Shown here one piece after another: positions 54,008-63,865 of a stretch of 64,000 nucleotides of DNA. The notes beneath the pieces are model-generated. The model had not been told where the DNA came from. It ran no database searches and saw only the letters and a program-made list of their open reading frames with translations. The DNA is from Pseudomonas bijieensis (GTDB taxonomy: Bacteria; Pseudomonadota; Gammaproteobacteria; Pseudomonadales; Pseudomonadaceae). Location of the stretch: positions 1,302,001-1,366,000 of the forward strand of contig NZ_CP048810.1 of the NCBI RefSeq assembly GCF_013347965.1, in the 5' to 3' direction. A program made the translations under genes and the position numbers. Every line of letters starts with the position of its first letter. Positions within the stretch are counted from its first letter, which is position 1.

Positions 54008-55860
54008 AGCCTTTGCGCGCCCTGCTCCTGCAGGCCAGCAGCCTGTTATTCGCCGGGCTGGCCTGTGCCGCGCCACAGCATGCCGTGACCTTGTACAACG
54101 AGCCACCGAAATACCCGGCCGACTTCAAGCATTTCGACTACGTCAACCCGGACGCACCCAAGGGCGGCGTGTTTCGCCAGGGCGGCTTCGGTGGCTTCGA
54201 CAGCCTCAACCCGTTCATCAGCAAAGGCGTGCCCGCCGATGACATTGGCCTGATCTACGACACCCTGGCCAAGCAGGGCCTGGACGAACCGTTCACCGAA
54301 TATGGCCTGATCGCCGAAAAAATCGAGAAAGCCCCGGACAATGGCTGGGTGCGCTTCTACCTGCGCCCCGAAGCTCGCTTCAACGACGGCCATCCGGTGC
54401 GCGCCGAAGACGTGGTCTTCAGCTTCCAGACCCTGACCAAGGACGGCGCACCGATGTTTCGCGGCTATTACAACGACGTCGCCGAAGTCATCGCCGAAGA
54501 ACCGCTCAAGGTGCTGTTCAAATTCAAGCACACCAATAACCGCGAACTGCCGCTGATCCTCGGCCAACTGCCGGTATTGCCGAAACACTGGTGGGCCGAG
54601 CGCGACTTCAGCAAGGGCAACCTGGAGATCCCCCTGGGCAGCGGTCCCTACAAGGTCACCGAAGTGAAGGCCGGTCGCTCGATCCGCTATGAACGGGTGA
54701 AGGACTATTGGGGCAAGGACTTGCCGGTCAATCGCGGCTTCTACAATTTCGACGTGCTGGTCACCGACTACTATCGTGACAACACCGTCGCGGTCGAGGC
54801 CTTGAAAGCCGGGCAATTCGATTTCTGGCTGGAAATGACCGCCAAGAACTGGGCCAATGCCTACAACATCCCGGCCGTGACCGAAGGCCGGTTGATCAAG
54901 GAACAGATTCCCAACGGCAACCCCACTGGCATGCAGGGCTTCGTCTACAACCTGCGCCGTCCGATCTTCCAGGATGTGCGGGTGCGCAAGGCCTTGAGCC
55001 TGTTGCTGGATTTCGAGTGGACCAACAAGCAACTGTTCAACGGCGCCTATGCCCGTACCCGCAGCTACTTCGAGAATTCGGAAATGGCCGCCACCGGCCT
55101 GCCCGGCGAAGACGAGTTGAAAATTCTCGACCCCCTGCGCGGCAAGATTCCCGAGCAGGTCTTCACCGAAGCCTTCCAGCCTTCGGTGTGCGACGGCAGC
55201 GGCATGCTCCGCGACCAGCAGCGCAAGGCTTACCAATTGCTGCAAGAAGCCGGCTGGCGCATCGTTAACGACAAAATGGTCGATGCCCAAGGCAAACCGG
55301 TGGTGCTGGAATTCCTGCTGGCCCAGACCGAGTTCGAGCGGGTGCTGCTGCCGTTCAAGCGCAACCTGAGCGACCTGGGCATCGAACTGGTCATCCGTCG
55401 GGTAGACGTGTCCCAGTACATCAACCGCGTACGCTCCAGGGATTTCGACCTGGTGGTGGGCAGCTTCCCGCAATCCAGCTCGCCGGGGAATGAACAACGC
55501 GAATTCTGGATGTCCGCCGCCGCGGACAAACCCGGCAGTCGCAACACCATGGGCCTGAAGGACCCGGCCGTGGACCAACTGGTGGAACAACTGATCAACG
55601 CCGATTCGCGCAAGAGCCTGGTGGCCCACGCCCGGGCACTGGACCGGGTTCTGCAATGGGGCTACTACGTGATCCCCAACTGGCACATCAAGACCTGGCG
55701 CGTGGCCTACTGGAATCACATCGGTCACCCGAAAATCACGCCGACCTATGACATCGGCACCACGACCTGGTGGGTCAAGCCGGACACCAAGCCTGCCATC
55801 GAAGTAGAGAAACAAGTCATGGAACAACAGATCAACGCTGCCCCCGCGAGCGTGGAGTAA
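54004..55860 (+). CDS. yejA: YejA-like extracellular peptide-binding protein (second paralogue)
   Basis: A 618-residue SBP family 5 protein with signal peptide [16 protein letters not shown] and mature start [20 protein letters not shown]. It is a clear paralogue of the preceding gene (both have [19 protein letters not shown] and [14 protein letters not shown] blocks). Its ATGA start overlaps the previous stop. It binds oligopeptides in the periplasm; in enterobacteria the Yej importer also takes up microcin C-type antibiotics. Confidence 0.9.
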   Translation: MKPLRALLLQASSLLFAGLACAAPQHAVTLYNEPPKYPADFKHFDYVNPDAPKGGVFRQGGFGGFDSLNPFISKGVPADDIGLIYDTLAKQGLDEPFTEYGLIAEKIEKAPDNGWVRFYLRPEARFNDGHPVRAEDVVFSFQTLTKDGAPMFRGYYNDVAEVIAEEPLKVLFKFKHTNNRELPLILGQLPVLPKHWWAERDFSKGNLEIPLGSGPYKVTEVKAGRSIRYERVKDYWGKDLPVNRGFYNFDVLVTDYYRDNTVAVEALKAGQFDFWLEMTAKNWANAYNIPAVTEGRLIKEQIPNGNPTGMQGFVYNLRRPIFQDVRVRKALSLLLDFEWTNKQLFNGAYARTRSYFENSEMAATGLPGEDELKILDPLRGKIPEQVFTEAFQPSVCDGSGMLRDQQRKAYQLLQEAGWRIVNDKMVDAQGKPVVLEFLLAQTEFERVLLPFKRNLSDLGIELVIRRVDVSQYINRVRSRDFDLVVGSFPQSSSPGNEQREFWMSAAADKPGSRNTMGLKDPAVDQLVEQLINADSRKSLVAHARALDRVLQWGYYVIPNWHIKTWRVAYWNHIGHPKITPTYDIGTTTWWVKPDTKPAIEVEKQVMEQQINAAPASVE

Positions 55861-55864
55861 CCCG

Positions 55865-56938
55865 ATGCTGGCTTATATCTTCCGGCGACTGCTGCTGATC
55901 ATCCCGACGCTGTTCGGCATCCTGTTGATCAACTTCGTCATCATCCAGGCCGCGCCCGGCGGGCCGGTGGAACAGATGATCGCCAAGCTCGAAGGCTTCG
56001 AAGGCGCCACCAGCCGCATTGCCGGCGGCGGCGCCGAAGTTTCGGTGGCGGGTTCCTCCTATCGCGGCGCCCAAGGCCTGGACCCGGGACTGGTCAAGGA
56101 AATCGAGCGCATGTACGGCTTTGACAAGTCGGCGCCCGAACGCCTGTGGATCATGATCAAGAACTACGCCCACCTGGACTTCGGCGACAGTTTCTTCCGC
56201 GATGCCAAGGTCATCGACCTGATCAAGGAAAAGATGCCAGTGTCCATCTCCCTCGGGTTGTGGAGCACGCTAATCATGTACCTGGTGTCGATCCCGCTGG
56301 GGATCGCCAAGGCTACGCGACACGGTAGCCATTTCGACGTGTGGACCAGTTCGGCGATCATCGTCGGTTACGCGATCCCTTCGTTCCTGTTCGCCATCCT
56401 GCTGATCGTGGTGTTTGCCGGCGGCAGTTATTTCGACTGGTTCCCGTTGCGCGGGCTGACCTCCAACAACTTCGACGAATTGAGCATGGGCGGCAAGATC
56501 CTCGACTACTTCTGGCACCTGGCCCTGCCCGTGACCGCCCTGGTGATCGGTAACTTCGCCACCATGACCCTGCTGACCAAGAACAGCTTCCTCGACGAAA
56601 TCAACAAGCAATATGTAATCACCGCCAAGGCCAAGGGCCTGACTCGCCATCGGGTGCTCTACGGCCACGTCTTCCGCAACGCCATGCTGCTGGTGATTGC
56701 CGGCTTTCCTTCGGCGTTCATCGGGATCTTCTTTACCGGTTCGCTGCTGGTGGAAGTGATCTTCTCCCTCGACGGCCTGGGCCTGATGAGTTTCGAAGCG
56801 GCGATCAACCGCGACTACCCGGTGGTATTCGGCACCCTGTTCATCTTCACCCTGCTGGGGCTGGTGGTGAAACTGATCGGCGACTTGACCTACACCTTTG
56901 TCGATCCGCGCATCGACTTCGAAAGCCGGGAGCATTGA
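55865..56938 (+). CDS. yejB: Peptide ABC transporter permease YejB
   Basis: A 357-residue permease with about six helices. It starts [20 protein letters not shown], as in family members, has a longer first periplasmic loop ([18 protein letters not shown]) typical of YejB, and the EAA-type loop [20 protein letters not shown] that contacts the ATPase. It is cotranscribed between the binding proteins and yejE. Confidence 0.93.
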   Translation: MLAYIFRRLLLIIPTLFGILLINFVIIQAAPGGPVEQMIAKLEGFEGATSRIAGGGAEVSVAGSSYRGAQGLDPGLVKEIERMYGFDKSAPERLWIMIKNYAHLDFGDSFFRDAKVIDLIKEKMPVSISLGLWSTLIMYLVSIPLGIAKATRHGSHFDVWTSSAIIVGYAIPSFLFAILLIVVFAGGSYFDWFPLRGLTSNNFDELSMGGKILDYFWHLALPVTALVIGNFATMTLLTKNSFLDEINKQYVITAKAKGLTRHRVLYGHVFRNAMLLVIAGFPSAFIGIFFTGSLLVEVIFSLDGLGLMSFEAAINRDYPVVFGTLFIFTLLGLVVKLIGDLTYTFVDPRIDFESREH

Positions 56939-56939
56939 G

Positions 56940-57959
56940 ATGAACCTGTCTCCTCTCAATCGCCGCCGTTTCGAACTGTTCAAGGCCAACAAGCGAGGCT
57001 GGTGGTCGCTGTGGCTGTTTTTGATCCTGTTCGGGCTGAGCCTGGGCGCCGAGTTGATCGCCAACGACAAGCCACTGGTGGTGCATTACGACGACGGCTG
57101 GTACTTCCCGGCCCTCAAGCGTTACCCGGAAACCACGTTCGGCGGCGAATTCCCCCTGGAAGCCAACTACAAGAGCCCGTATATCCGTGAACTGCTGGCC
57201 GCCAAGGACGCCTGGGTAGTGTGGGCGCCGATTCCGTTCAGCTACCAGAGCATCAACTACGACCTGAAGGTCCCGGCCCCGGCACCACCCTCCTCCGTAA
57301 ACTGGCTGGGCACCGACGACCAGGGGCGCGATGTCCTGGCCCGGGTCATCTATGGCTTCCGCATCTCGGTGCTGTTCGCCCTGACCCTGACACTGCTCAG
57401 CTCGATCATCGGCGTGATCGCCGGTGCCTTGCAGGGCTTCTATGGCGGCTGGGTCGACTTGGCCGGCCAGCGCTTCCTGGAGATCTGGTCCGGGCTGCCG
57501 GTGCTGTACCTGCTGATCATCCTGGCCAGTTTCGTCCAGCCGAATTTCTGGTGGCTGCTGGGCATCATGCTGCTGTTCTCGTGGATGAGCCTGGTGGACG
57601 TGGTCCGCGCCGAGTTCCTGCGCGGGCGCAACCTGGAGTACGTGCGCGCCGCGCGGGCGTTGGGCATGCAGAACGGCGCCATCATGTTCCGTCACATCCT
57701 GCCCAATGCCATGGTCTCGACCATGACCTTCATGCCGTTCATCCTCACCGGTGCCATTGGCACCCTCACCGCCCTGGATTTCCTCGGTTTCGGCCTGCCG
57801 CCGGGCGCGCCGTCCCTGGGCGAGCTGGTGGCCCAGGGCAAATCCAACCTCCAGGCGCCGTGGCTGGGCATCAGCGCGTTCGCCGTGCTGGCCCTGATGC
57901 TGAGCCTGCTGGTGTTCATCGGCGAGTCCGCTCGCGATGCCTTCGATCCGAGGAAGTGA
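56940..57959 (+). CDS. yejE: Peptide ABC transporter permease YejE
   Basis: A 339-residue permease, MNLSPLNRRRFELFKANKRG, with about six helices and a large first periplasmic loop (residues 45-130, YFPALKRYPETTFGGEFPLE) characteristic of YejE. The EAA loop RNLEYVRAARALGMQNGAIM lies near residue 235. It starts one base after the yejB stop. Confidence 0.93.
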   Translation: MNLSPLNRRRFELFKANKRGWWSLWLFLILFGLSLGAELIANDKPLVVHYDDGWYFPALKRYPETTFGGEFPLEANYKSPYIRELLAAKDAWVVWAPIPFSYQSINYDLKVPAPAPPSSVNWLGTDDQGRDVLARVIYGFRISVLFALTLTLLSSIIGVIAGALQGFYGGWVDLAGQRFLEIWSGLPVLYLLIILASFVQPNFWWLLGIMLLFSWMSLVDVVRAEFLRGRNLEYVRAARALGMQNGAIMFRHILPNAMVSTMTFMPFILTGAIGTLTALDFLGFGLPPGAPSLGELVAQGKSNLQAPWLGISAFAVLALMLSLLVFIGESARDAFDPRK

Positions 57960-57960
57960 T

Positions 57961-59571
57961 ATGAACCAGGACAATCTGATCGAAGTGCGCGACCTGGCGG
58001 TGGAGTTCATTGTCGGCGAACGCCGCCAGCGAGTGGTCGAGGCGGTCAGCTTCGATATCAAGCGCGGCGAAACCCTGGCCCTGGTGGGCGAAAGCGGCTC
58101 GGGCAAATCGGTCACCGCCCACTCGATCCTGCGTTTGCTGCCCTACCCGCTGGCCCATCACCCGACCGGGACCATCCAGTACGCCGGCCAGGATTTGCTG
58201 GGCCTGAAAGAAAAGACCATTCGCCACATCCGTGGCAACCGGATTGCGATGATCTTCCAGGAGCCGATGACCTCCCTCAATCCGCTGCACTCCATTGAAA
58301 AGCAGATCAATGAAGTGCTCGGCATCCACAAGGGTTTGAGCGGCAAGGTCGCGACCCGCCGAACCCTTGAGTTGCTGGAGCTGGTTGGCATTCCCGAACC
58401 GCACAAGCGCCTGAAGGCCCTGCCCCATGAATTGTCCGGTGGCCAGCGCCAGCGGGTGATGATCGCCATGGCCCTGGCCAACGAGCCGGAATTGCTGATC
58501 GCCGACGAGCCGACTACCGCCCTGGACGTCACCGTCCAGCTGAAAATCCTCCAATTGCTCAAGGAACTGCAGGCACGACTAGGCATGTCGCTGCTACTGA
58601 TCAGCCACGATTTGAACCTGGTGCGCAGAATTGCCCATCGCGTATGTGTCATGCAGCGCGGTTGCATCGTCGAACAGGCGTCGTGCGAAGAGTTGTTCCG
58701 CGCGCCGCAGCATCCGTACACTCGGGAACTGCTAGGCGCCGAACCCAGCGGCACCCCGGCAACCAATGTGGTCGGCCAGCCGCTGTTGCAGGTCGAGGAC
58801 TTGAAAGTCTGGTTCCCGATCAAGAAAGGTCTGTTCAAACGCACGGTAGACTACATCAAGGCCGTGGACGGGATCCGTTTCAGCCTGCCCCAGGGCCAGA
58901 CCCTGGGCATCGTCGGCGAAAGCGGCTCCGGCAAGTCCACCCTGGGCCTGGCGATCTTGCGGTTGATCGGCAGCCAGGGCGGGATCCGCTTTGAAGGCAA
59001 ACAGCTCGATAGCCTGACGCAGCAACAGGTCCGGCCGCTGCGGCGGGAGATGCAAGTGGTGTTTCAGGACCCGTTCGGTAGCCTGAGCCCACGGATGTGT
59101 GTAAGCCAGATCGTCGGCGAAGGCCTGCGGATCCACAAGATCGGCACCGCAGCCGAACAGGAACAAGCGATAATCGCGGCATTGAAGGAGGTAGGCCTGG
59201 ACCCGGAGACCCGGAACCGCTACCCCCATGAATTTTCCGGAGGGCAGCGCCAGCGTATCGCCATTGCCCGGGCCCTGGTGCTCAAGCCGGCGTTGATTTT
59301 GCTGGATGAGCCGACGTCGGCCCTGGACCGTACCGTGCAACGCCAGGTGGTGGAGCTGTTACGGTCGCTGCAAACCAAGTACAACCTGACGTACCTGTTT
59401 ATCAGCCATGACCTGGCTGTCGTCAAAGCGCTGAGCCACCAACTGATGGTGGTCAAGCATGGCCAAGTGGTCGAACAAGGTGATGCCCGCAGCATATTCG
59501 CCGCGCCGCAACACCCCTATACACAGCAGTTGCTGGAGGCCGCCTTCCTGGCCCCAACGACTGCCGAATAA
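57961..59571 (+). CDS. yejF: Peptide ABC transporter ATP-binding protein YejF (duplicated ATPase)
   Basis: A 536-residue protein with two ATPase domains. Domain 1 has Walker A GESGSGKS (near residue 43), signature [16 protein letters not shown] and Walker [13 protein letters not shown]. Domain 2 has GESGSGKST (near 319), [16 protein letters not shown] and [12 protein letters not shown]. It powers peptide import with YejB and YejE. It begins one base after yejE and is followed by fabI after 19 bases. Confidence 0.95.
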   Translation: MNQDNLIEVRDLAVEFIVGERRQRVVEAVSFDIKRGETLALVGESGSGKSVTAHSILRLLPYPLAHHPTGTIQYAGQDLLGLKEKTIRHIRGNRIAMIFQEPMTSLNPLHSIEKQINEVLGIHKGLSGKVATRRTLELLELVGIPEPHKRLKALPHELSGGQRQRVMIAMALANEPELLIADEPTTALDVTVQLKILQLLKELQARLGMSLLLISHDLNLVRRIAHRVCVMQRGCIVEQASCEELFRAPQHPYTRELLGAEPSGTPATNVVGQPLLQVEDLKVWFPIKKGLFKRTVDYIKAVDGIRFSLPQGQTLGIVGESGSGKSTLGLAILRLIGSQGGIRFEGKQLDSLTQQQVRPLRREMQVVFQDPFGSLSPRMCVSQIVGEGLRIHKIGTAAEQEQAIIAALKEVGLDPETRNRYPHEFSGGQRQRIAIARALVLKPALILLDEPTSALDRTVQRQVVELLRSLQTKYNLTYLFISHDLAVVKALSHQLMVVKHGQVVEQGDARSIFAAPQHPYTQQLLEAAFLAPTTAE

Positions 59572-59590
59572 CCTGAAAGAGGAGCAACAC

Positions 59591-60385
59591 ATGGGTTTTC
59601 TCGCCGGTAAGCGCGTACTGATCGTCGGTGTCGCCAGCAAGCTGTCCATCGCATCCGGCATCGCCGCCGCCATGCATCGCGAGGGCGCTGAGCTTGCCTT
59701 CACTTATCAGAACGACAAACTGAAAGGTCGTGTCGAAGAGTTCGCGCAAGGCTGGGGTTCAAGCCCTGAGCTGTGCTTCCCGTGCGACGTGGCCAGCGAT
59801 GAAGAAATCGCCAAGGTCTTCGAAGAACTGAGCAAGAAGTGGGACGGCCTGGACTGCATCGTGCACTCCGTGGGCTTCGCCCCGGGCGACCAACTGGACG
59901 GCGACTTCACCGAAGCCACCACCCGCGAAGGTTTCCGCATTGCCCACGACATCAGCGCCTACAGCTTCGTCGCCCTGGCCAAGGCCGGTCGCGAAATGAT
60001 GAAGGGCCGCAACGGCAGCCTGCTGACCCTGTCGTACCTGGGCGCCGAGCGCACCATGCCGAACTACAACGTCATGGGCATGGCCAAGGCTTCCCTGGAA
60101 GCCGGCGTGCGTTACCTGGCCGGTTCCCTGGGCCCGGAAGGCACCCGCGTCAACGCCGTATCGGCCGGCCCGATCCGCACCCTCGCCGCTTCCGGCATCA
60201 AGAACTTCCGCAAGATGCTGGCCGCCAACGAAGCGCAAACCCCGCTGCGTCGCAACGTCACCATCGAAGAAGTCGGCAACGCCGGCGCCTTCCTGTGCTC
60301 GGACCTGGCATCGGGCATCAGCGGTGAAATCATGTACGTGGACGGCGGCTTCAACACCACCGCCATGGGCAACATCGAAGAGTAA
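59591..60385 (+). CDS. fabI: Enoyl-[acyl-carrier-protein] reductase [NADH] FabI
   Basis: A 264-residue short-chain dehydrogenase-like reductase. [20 protein letters not shown] binds the cofactor; the FabI active-site Tyr and Lys are in [20 protein letters not shown] (Tyr-x6-Lys). AGGAG lies upstream of ATG 59591. It catalyses the last step of fatty-acid elongation and is the target of triclosan-type inhibitors. A strong terminator follows. Confidence 0.96.
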   Translation: MGFLAGKRVLIVGVASKLSIASGIAAAMHREGAELAFTYQNDKLKGRVEEFAQGWGSSPELCFPCDVASDEEIAKVFEELSKKWDGLDCIVHSVGFAPGDQLDGDFTEATTREGFRIAHDISAYSFVALAKAGREMMKGRNGSLLTLSYLGAERTMPNYNVMGMAKASLEAGVRYLAGSLGPEGTRVNAVSAGPIRTLAASGIKNFRKMLAANEAQTPLRRNVTIEEVGNAGAFLCSDLASGISGEIMYVDGGFNTTAMGNIEE

Positions 60386-60427
60386 TCTTCACGGGGCGTC
60401 CCGGCAGCAATGCAAGCCCGGTTTTGA

Positions 60428-60476
60428 CAAAAAGAAGCGCCGCCTACCTGGTAAAAGGCAAGCGGCGTTTTTATTT
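60428..60476. terminator. Rho-independent terminator after fabI, probably bidirectional
   Basis: CGCCGC at 60438-60443 pairs with GCGGCG at 60462-60467, followed by TTTTTATTT. Upstream of the stem is a run of A (60429-60433), which reads as T on the minus strand, so the structure can also end transcription of the convergent immunity gene. Confidence 0.8.
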
Positions 60477-60884
60477 CGACCTTTCGGGAGCGCCTAACAG
60501 CACCAAAGCAAAGGAAAGCGAAAACAACAGCGCCGCGACTACCCCAGAGACGGTGTCATAAGTGTAAATCACCGAGATTAACGCACCCATGAGTGACGTT
60601 AAAGAAAGAGGAGTATTCGTAAGTACATACAACCCCATGCGCAAACTGAAAGGTTGATGGTTCAGAAACACCTGGATAACACTGCCCAATCCTGTTAGCG
60701 CCACTGACGTAGCCGTCAGTATGATTAATATGACAAGGTACATCGCAACAGATGAAATACCTTGGGTATCGTTGAGATCTTCAGGATTCTCCACTGCACC
60801 GTCTGTGGCAAAGAAGAATAACATTGCACACGCCACTAATACGCAAACAACAGCGACTCCCAATCCTTGCGCACTGCGTTTCAT
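60471..60884 (-). CDS. Probable immunity protein for the colicin M-like bacteriocin
   Basis: A 137-residue membrane protein with four predicted helices: GVAVVCVLVACAMLFFFA, AMYLVILIILTATSVALTGL, LYVLTNTPLSLTSLMGALIS and GVVAALLFSLSFALVLLG. Starting at ATG 60884, it lies 7 bases after the bacteriocin stop on the same strand. Its AT-rich codon use differs from neighbouring core genes. Four-helix inner-membrane immunity proteins are known for Pseudomonas M-type bacteriocins (PmiA). The assignment rests on topology and position, not on a sequence match. Confidence 0.7.
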   Translation of the reverse strand: MKRSAQGLGVAVVCVLVACAMLFFFATDGAVENPEDLNDTQGISSVAMYLVILIILTATSVALTGLGSVIQVFLNHQPFSLRMGLYVLTNTPLSLTSLMGALISVIYTYDTVSGVVAALLFSLSFALVLLGAPERSK

Positions 60885-60891
60885 ACCCTGA

Positions 60892-61713
60892 TCACCTTGA
60901 AAAATTAATGGGTAGCTCACCCGTAATTCGAATTTCATAATCCTGCGCTCTGGCAACTCTTCCTACTTCACGCAGGGCAGTCGTCGCTCCCTCGTCAAAC
61001 GCTGCACGATGGCTGCTGGCATTCGCGTCATATCGATCTGAGTAGGCCTTGACGGTACCGGCGAATTTGAGATTACCAGAGGTATACCGAATGACTTCAC
61101 CCTTAATCTGAAGCGTAATGTTTCCAAGGTAAATTCTTGCGACGTTCGAATCCTGGGCCGTCGAGTAAGGGACCTTCAGATTGATGGTAGTTACCCCCAC
61201 TCCCGCAGTATTGATAATCGCCATCAAATCGGGAATTTTGTTCGGTGTTGGGCTGATACCTACTCTGTCGAGCCGAACGCTGGCAGGCTTGCCCTTGCCA
61301 AGTAACCAATGGCCAAAAGCCCTGAACGGAGTAAAGACGCCGCCGGAGAACTCCTGCTCAATTGCCATGTCTTGTGTGTTGGTGATTTTGGCTCCCTCCT
61401 TTATCCCGAGCCTCCAAGCATCCGCAGTGTTGAGGTTTGGATTCTTCAGCATTAATAGATCAGCACCATGTGCAACCTTTAAATCGCCAATAATAAAGCC
61501 GTCAAGTCCGTACCGAACAGGTCGATTGTTACGCATTTCTTGTAAATGACGTTGTAGCATTTGAGGCCAGTGACCCCGCTCGTAAGCCACGTTCCGCTCT
61601 TGGATCATTTGTCCAACCATTGCCATTGAGAAAGGAGCTGGCGCACCTCCTCTTCCACGCGAAGTGCCATATTCATCGGGATAAACAAATGTCGGGGGCA
61701 GTTCAATATTCAT
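60892..61713 (-). CDS. Colicin M-like lipid II-degrading bacteriocin
   Basis: A 273-residue protein, close to colicin M (271 residues). The stretch DRYDANASSHR places Asp226, Tyr228, Asp229, His235 and Arg236 exactly in the colicin M catalytic pattern and numbering. That domain hydrolyses lipid II between undecaprenol and pyrophosphate in the periplasm of the target. The N-terminus (MNIELPPTFVYPDEYGTSRG) is Pro/Gly-rich and probably unstructured, as expected for receptor uptake; a TonB box is not obvious. No signal peptide is present. The gene is AT-richer than its surroundings and is followed by a four-helix membrane protein. The ATG has only a weak ribosome site. Confidence 0.88.
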   Translation of the reverse strand: MNIELPPTFVYPDEYGTSRGRGGAPAPFSMAMVGQMIQERNVAYERGHWPQMLQRHLQEMRNNRPVRYGLDGFIIGDLKVAHGADLLMLKNPNLNTADAWRLGIKEGAKITNTQDMAIEQEFSGGVFTPFRAFGHWLLGKGKPASVRLDRVGISPTPNKIPDLMAIINTAGVGVTTINLKVPYSTAQDSNVARIYLGNITLQIKGEVIRYTSGNLKFAGTVKAYSDRYDANASSHRAAFDEGATTALREVGRVARAQDYEIRITGELPINFSR

Positions 61714-61917
61714 ATGAGTACCAGTCAAGTCTAGTCATTCATAACGCTGTAGTTATGAGCCTGCATCAAATGATGCAAAGTCTCATTCTGCGTACATTCC
61801 GCCCCCTCGTGCGGTACATATATATAGCGTTACGCTGGTCCACCTATGTCATTGTTTACGAAACCTGTACCTATACCTCCAAGAATAGAAAAAGCCATGC
61901 TTGAGTACCAAGCAGTC
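61714..61917 (-). promoter_or_regulatory. AT-rich region upstream of the bacteriocin gene
   Basis: This 204-base stretch should hold the bacteriocin promoter. Two inverted repeats stand out: CATAAC-N6-GTTATG (61739-61756) and GCATCA-AA-TGATGC (61763-61776), possible operators. An ATATATATA run lies near 61818-61826. No clear LexA box was seen. Confidence 0.4.
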
Positions 61918-62880
61918 CTACTCCCGTAGCGCCTGCTTGTGCACATACATCGCCGCATCGGCGTCAGCCAGCAGGTTGTCGATTGACCGATGGCGCTGGG
62001 CGTCGTACTCGATCTGGCCGACGCTGAACCGAATGTCGTATCCACGCTGCAACATCGCATTGCGCTCATCGAGGATTTCCTTGAGCCGCGCCATGATTGC
62101 CGCGGTCTCGACATGGGAAGAACCGGTGAGCAACGCCACGAACTCATCACCGCCCAGGCGACCGATCACATCACTCTCGCGAAACGCGATACGCAGCACA
62201 TCGGCGAAGGTTTTCAGCGCGCTGTCACCCTCCGCATGCCCATAACGGTCATTGATCGGCTTGAAGTCGTTGAGGTCGAAGTACAGCAGCGTCGCCGGGC
62301 GCAACAAGCGATCACACACATTCAACGCATGCTGGGCCAACGTCCTGAAGCCGCGCCGATTGGACAGCAGCGTCAGTTCGTCCATGCTCGCCATCTGCAC
62401 CGCGACCATTTCCTGCTCGGCCATGCGCGCCAGGTCGCGCAATAGTTCGCGTTCCTCATCATTGAGCTTGCGCGGCCGGGTGTCGAGCAGGCACAACGTG
62501 CCGAGCTTGCTGCCATCCTCCAGCTCGAGCGGATGCCCGGCGTAGAAACGAATGCCAGGCGCGTCCGTGACCAGTGGGTTGTCGTGGAAGCGCTCGTCCT
62601 GCTCCGCATCGCAGATCTCCAGGATCCGATCCTGCAGAATCGCATGCCCACAGAAGGAAATCTCCCGTGGGGTCTCGCTGATGTCCAAGCCGGCGCTGGA
62701 TTTGAACCACTGCCGGTTGGCGTCTATCAGTGACACCAGCGCGATAGGCACGTCAAACAGACGGCGGGCAAGGCGGGTCAGGCGGTCAAACCGTTCTTCG
62801 GGTGCGGTATCAAGCAGTTTGAGCGAGTGCAGATTCTTGAGGCGAGCGGCTTCGTCGTCCGGTTTGCGTGGCGCAAGCAT
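61918..62880 (-). CDS. GAF-GGDEF diguanylate cyclase
   Basis: A 320-residue protein. A GAF domain (LFDVPIALVSLIDANRQWFK through GIRFYAGHPLELEDGSKLGT) precedes a GGDEF domain with the intact signature RLGGDEFVALL near residues 241-251 and FDLNDFKPINDRYGHAEGD. It should make cyclic di-GMP in response to a ligand or redox state sensed by the GAF domain. An upstream RxxD inhibitory site is not evident. ATG 62880 is preferred for GGAG six bases upstream; 62892 is an alternative. Confidence 0.9.
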   Translation of the reverse strand: MLAPRKPDDEAARLKNLHSLKLLDTAPEERFDRLTRLARRLFDVPIALVSLIDANRQWFKSSAGLDISETPREISFCGHAILQDRILEICDAEQDERFHDNPLVTDAPGIRFYAGHPLELEDGSKLGTLCLLDTRPRKLNDEERELLRDLARMAEQEMVAVQMASMDELTLLSNRRGFRTLAQHALNVCDRLLRPATLLYFDLNDFKPINDRYGHAEGDSALKTFADVLRIAFRESDVIGRLGGDEFVALLTGSSHVETAAIMARLKEILDERNAMLQRGYDIRFSVGQIEYDAQRHRSIDNLLADADAAMYVHKQALRE

Positions 62881-63017
62881 CGGGAACTCCATTGGCGGGA
62901 CTTCATGAAGTCTAGTCCAGGACCCCTGCCGTTCAAATCGAACGGCTAAATCCAACGGGCATTTGTCGGCCAGGGCTAATACACTGCCACCCAGGTTCAA
63001 GACGAGGACGCCGACCG

Positions 63018-63842
63018 ATGAAGCACGCCCCCCACGACGCCGCCCCTCGCTTCTGGCGCGACGCGGCCCTGCCCTTCATCGAAGCCCGGGCCATCGACGA
63101 CGGGCGCAAGGTCTGCTATTCGCGCCATTCCCATGACCATTTTTCCATCGGCGCGATCACCGCCGGGCGCAGCACATACATTCACGAACAGTCGAATTTC
63201 CAGGTGGAGAGCGGCACGGTGGTGCTGATGAACCCCGGCGACGTCCATGCGTGCAATCCGATCGACGATCAGCCATGGTCCTACCTGATGCTGTACGTCG
63301 ACACCCAGTGGCTTCGGGACCTGCAGCGTCGTATCGGCTTTGACGAAAACCTGGATTTCCAGGGCTTCGCCACCACCCACAGTCGCGATGTGGAGCTGTT
63401 TGCCGCCTTGGGACGGCTGTATGAGCAATTGGTGGACGAGCAGCTCGACGCGACCAGCAAGCACGCCGCCGCCGAGGCGTTTTTCATTGACCTGCAACTA
63501 CGGCTCAACCCTGCCGGCCGCCCAGACCGGGGCAGCCATCCCGGCCTGATGCGTGCGGCACAGTTTATCCACGACCACTGCAGCGAAGCCTTGAAACTCG
63601 AGGACATCTGCATTGCCGCGCAACTGTCGCCGTCTTACCTGAGCCGAGCCTTCAAGCGCCATTACGGGATGACGCCCCACGCCTTCCTGGTCAACCGCCG
63701 GATCCAGTTCGCCCGACGCCAGTTGCGTGAAGGCAAGCTGATCGCTGACGTGGCGCTGGACAGCGGGTTTGCCGACCAGGCGCATTTCCAGCGCGCCTTC
63801 AAGCAACACCTGGCGGCTACGCCCGGCCAGTATCGCGGCTGA
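63018..63842 (+). CDS. AraC-family transcriptional regulator
   Basis: A 274-residue regulator with an N-terminal cupin (SRHSHDHFSIGAITAGRSTY, GTVVLMNPGDVHACNPID) and two C-terminal helix-turn-helix motifs (LKLEDICIAAQLSPSYLSRA and LIADVALDSGFADQAHFQRA). In Pseudomonas this type often sits beside a LysE amino-acid exporter, as here, and may control it. It ends 23 bases from the convergent exporter gene. Confidence 0.88.
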   Translation: MKHAPHDAAPRFWRDAALPFIEARAIDDGRKVCYSRHSHDHFSIGAITAGRSTYIHEQSNFQVESGTVVLMNPGDVHACNPIDDQPWSYLMLYVDTQWLRDLQRRIGFDENLDFQGFATTHSRDVELFAALGRLYEQLVDEQLDATSKHAAAEAFFIDLQLRLNPAGRPDRGSHPGLMRAAQFIHDHCSEALKLEDICIAAQLSPSYLSRAFKRHYGMTPHAFLVNRRIQFARRQLREGKLIADVALDSGFADQAHFQRAFKQHLAATPGQYRG

Positions 63843-63865
63843 ATCACACTTGCGTTCGGCCCCAC

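Noticed and set aside
61830-61898. A 22-codon minus-strand frame beginning MAFSILGG upstream of the bacteriocin
   Set aside because: There is no convincing ribosome site and it is too short to judge; kept only as a possible remnant within the promoter finding.
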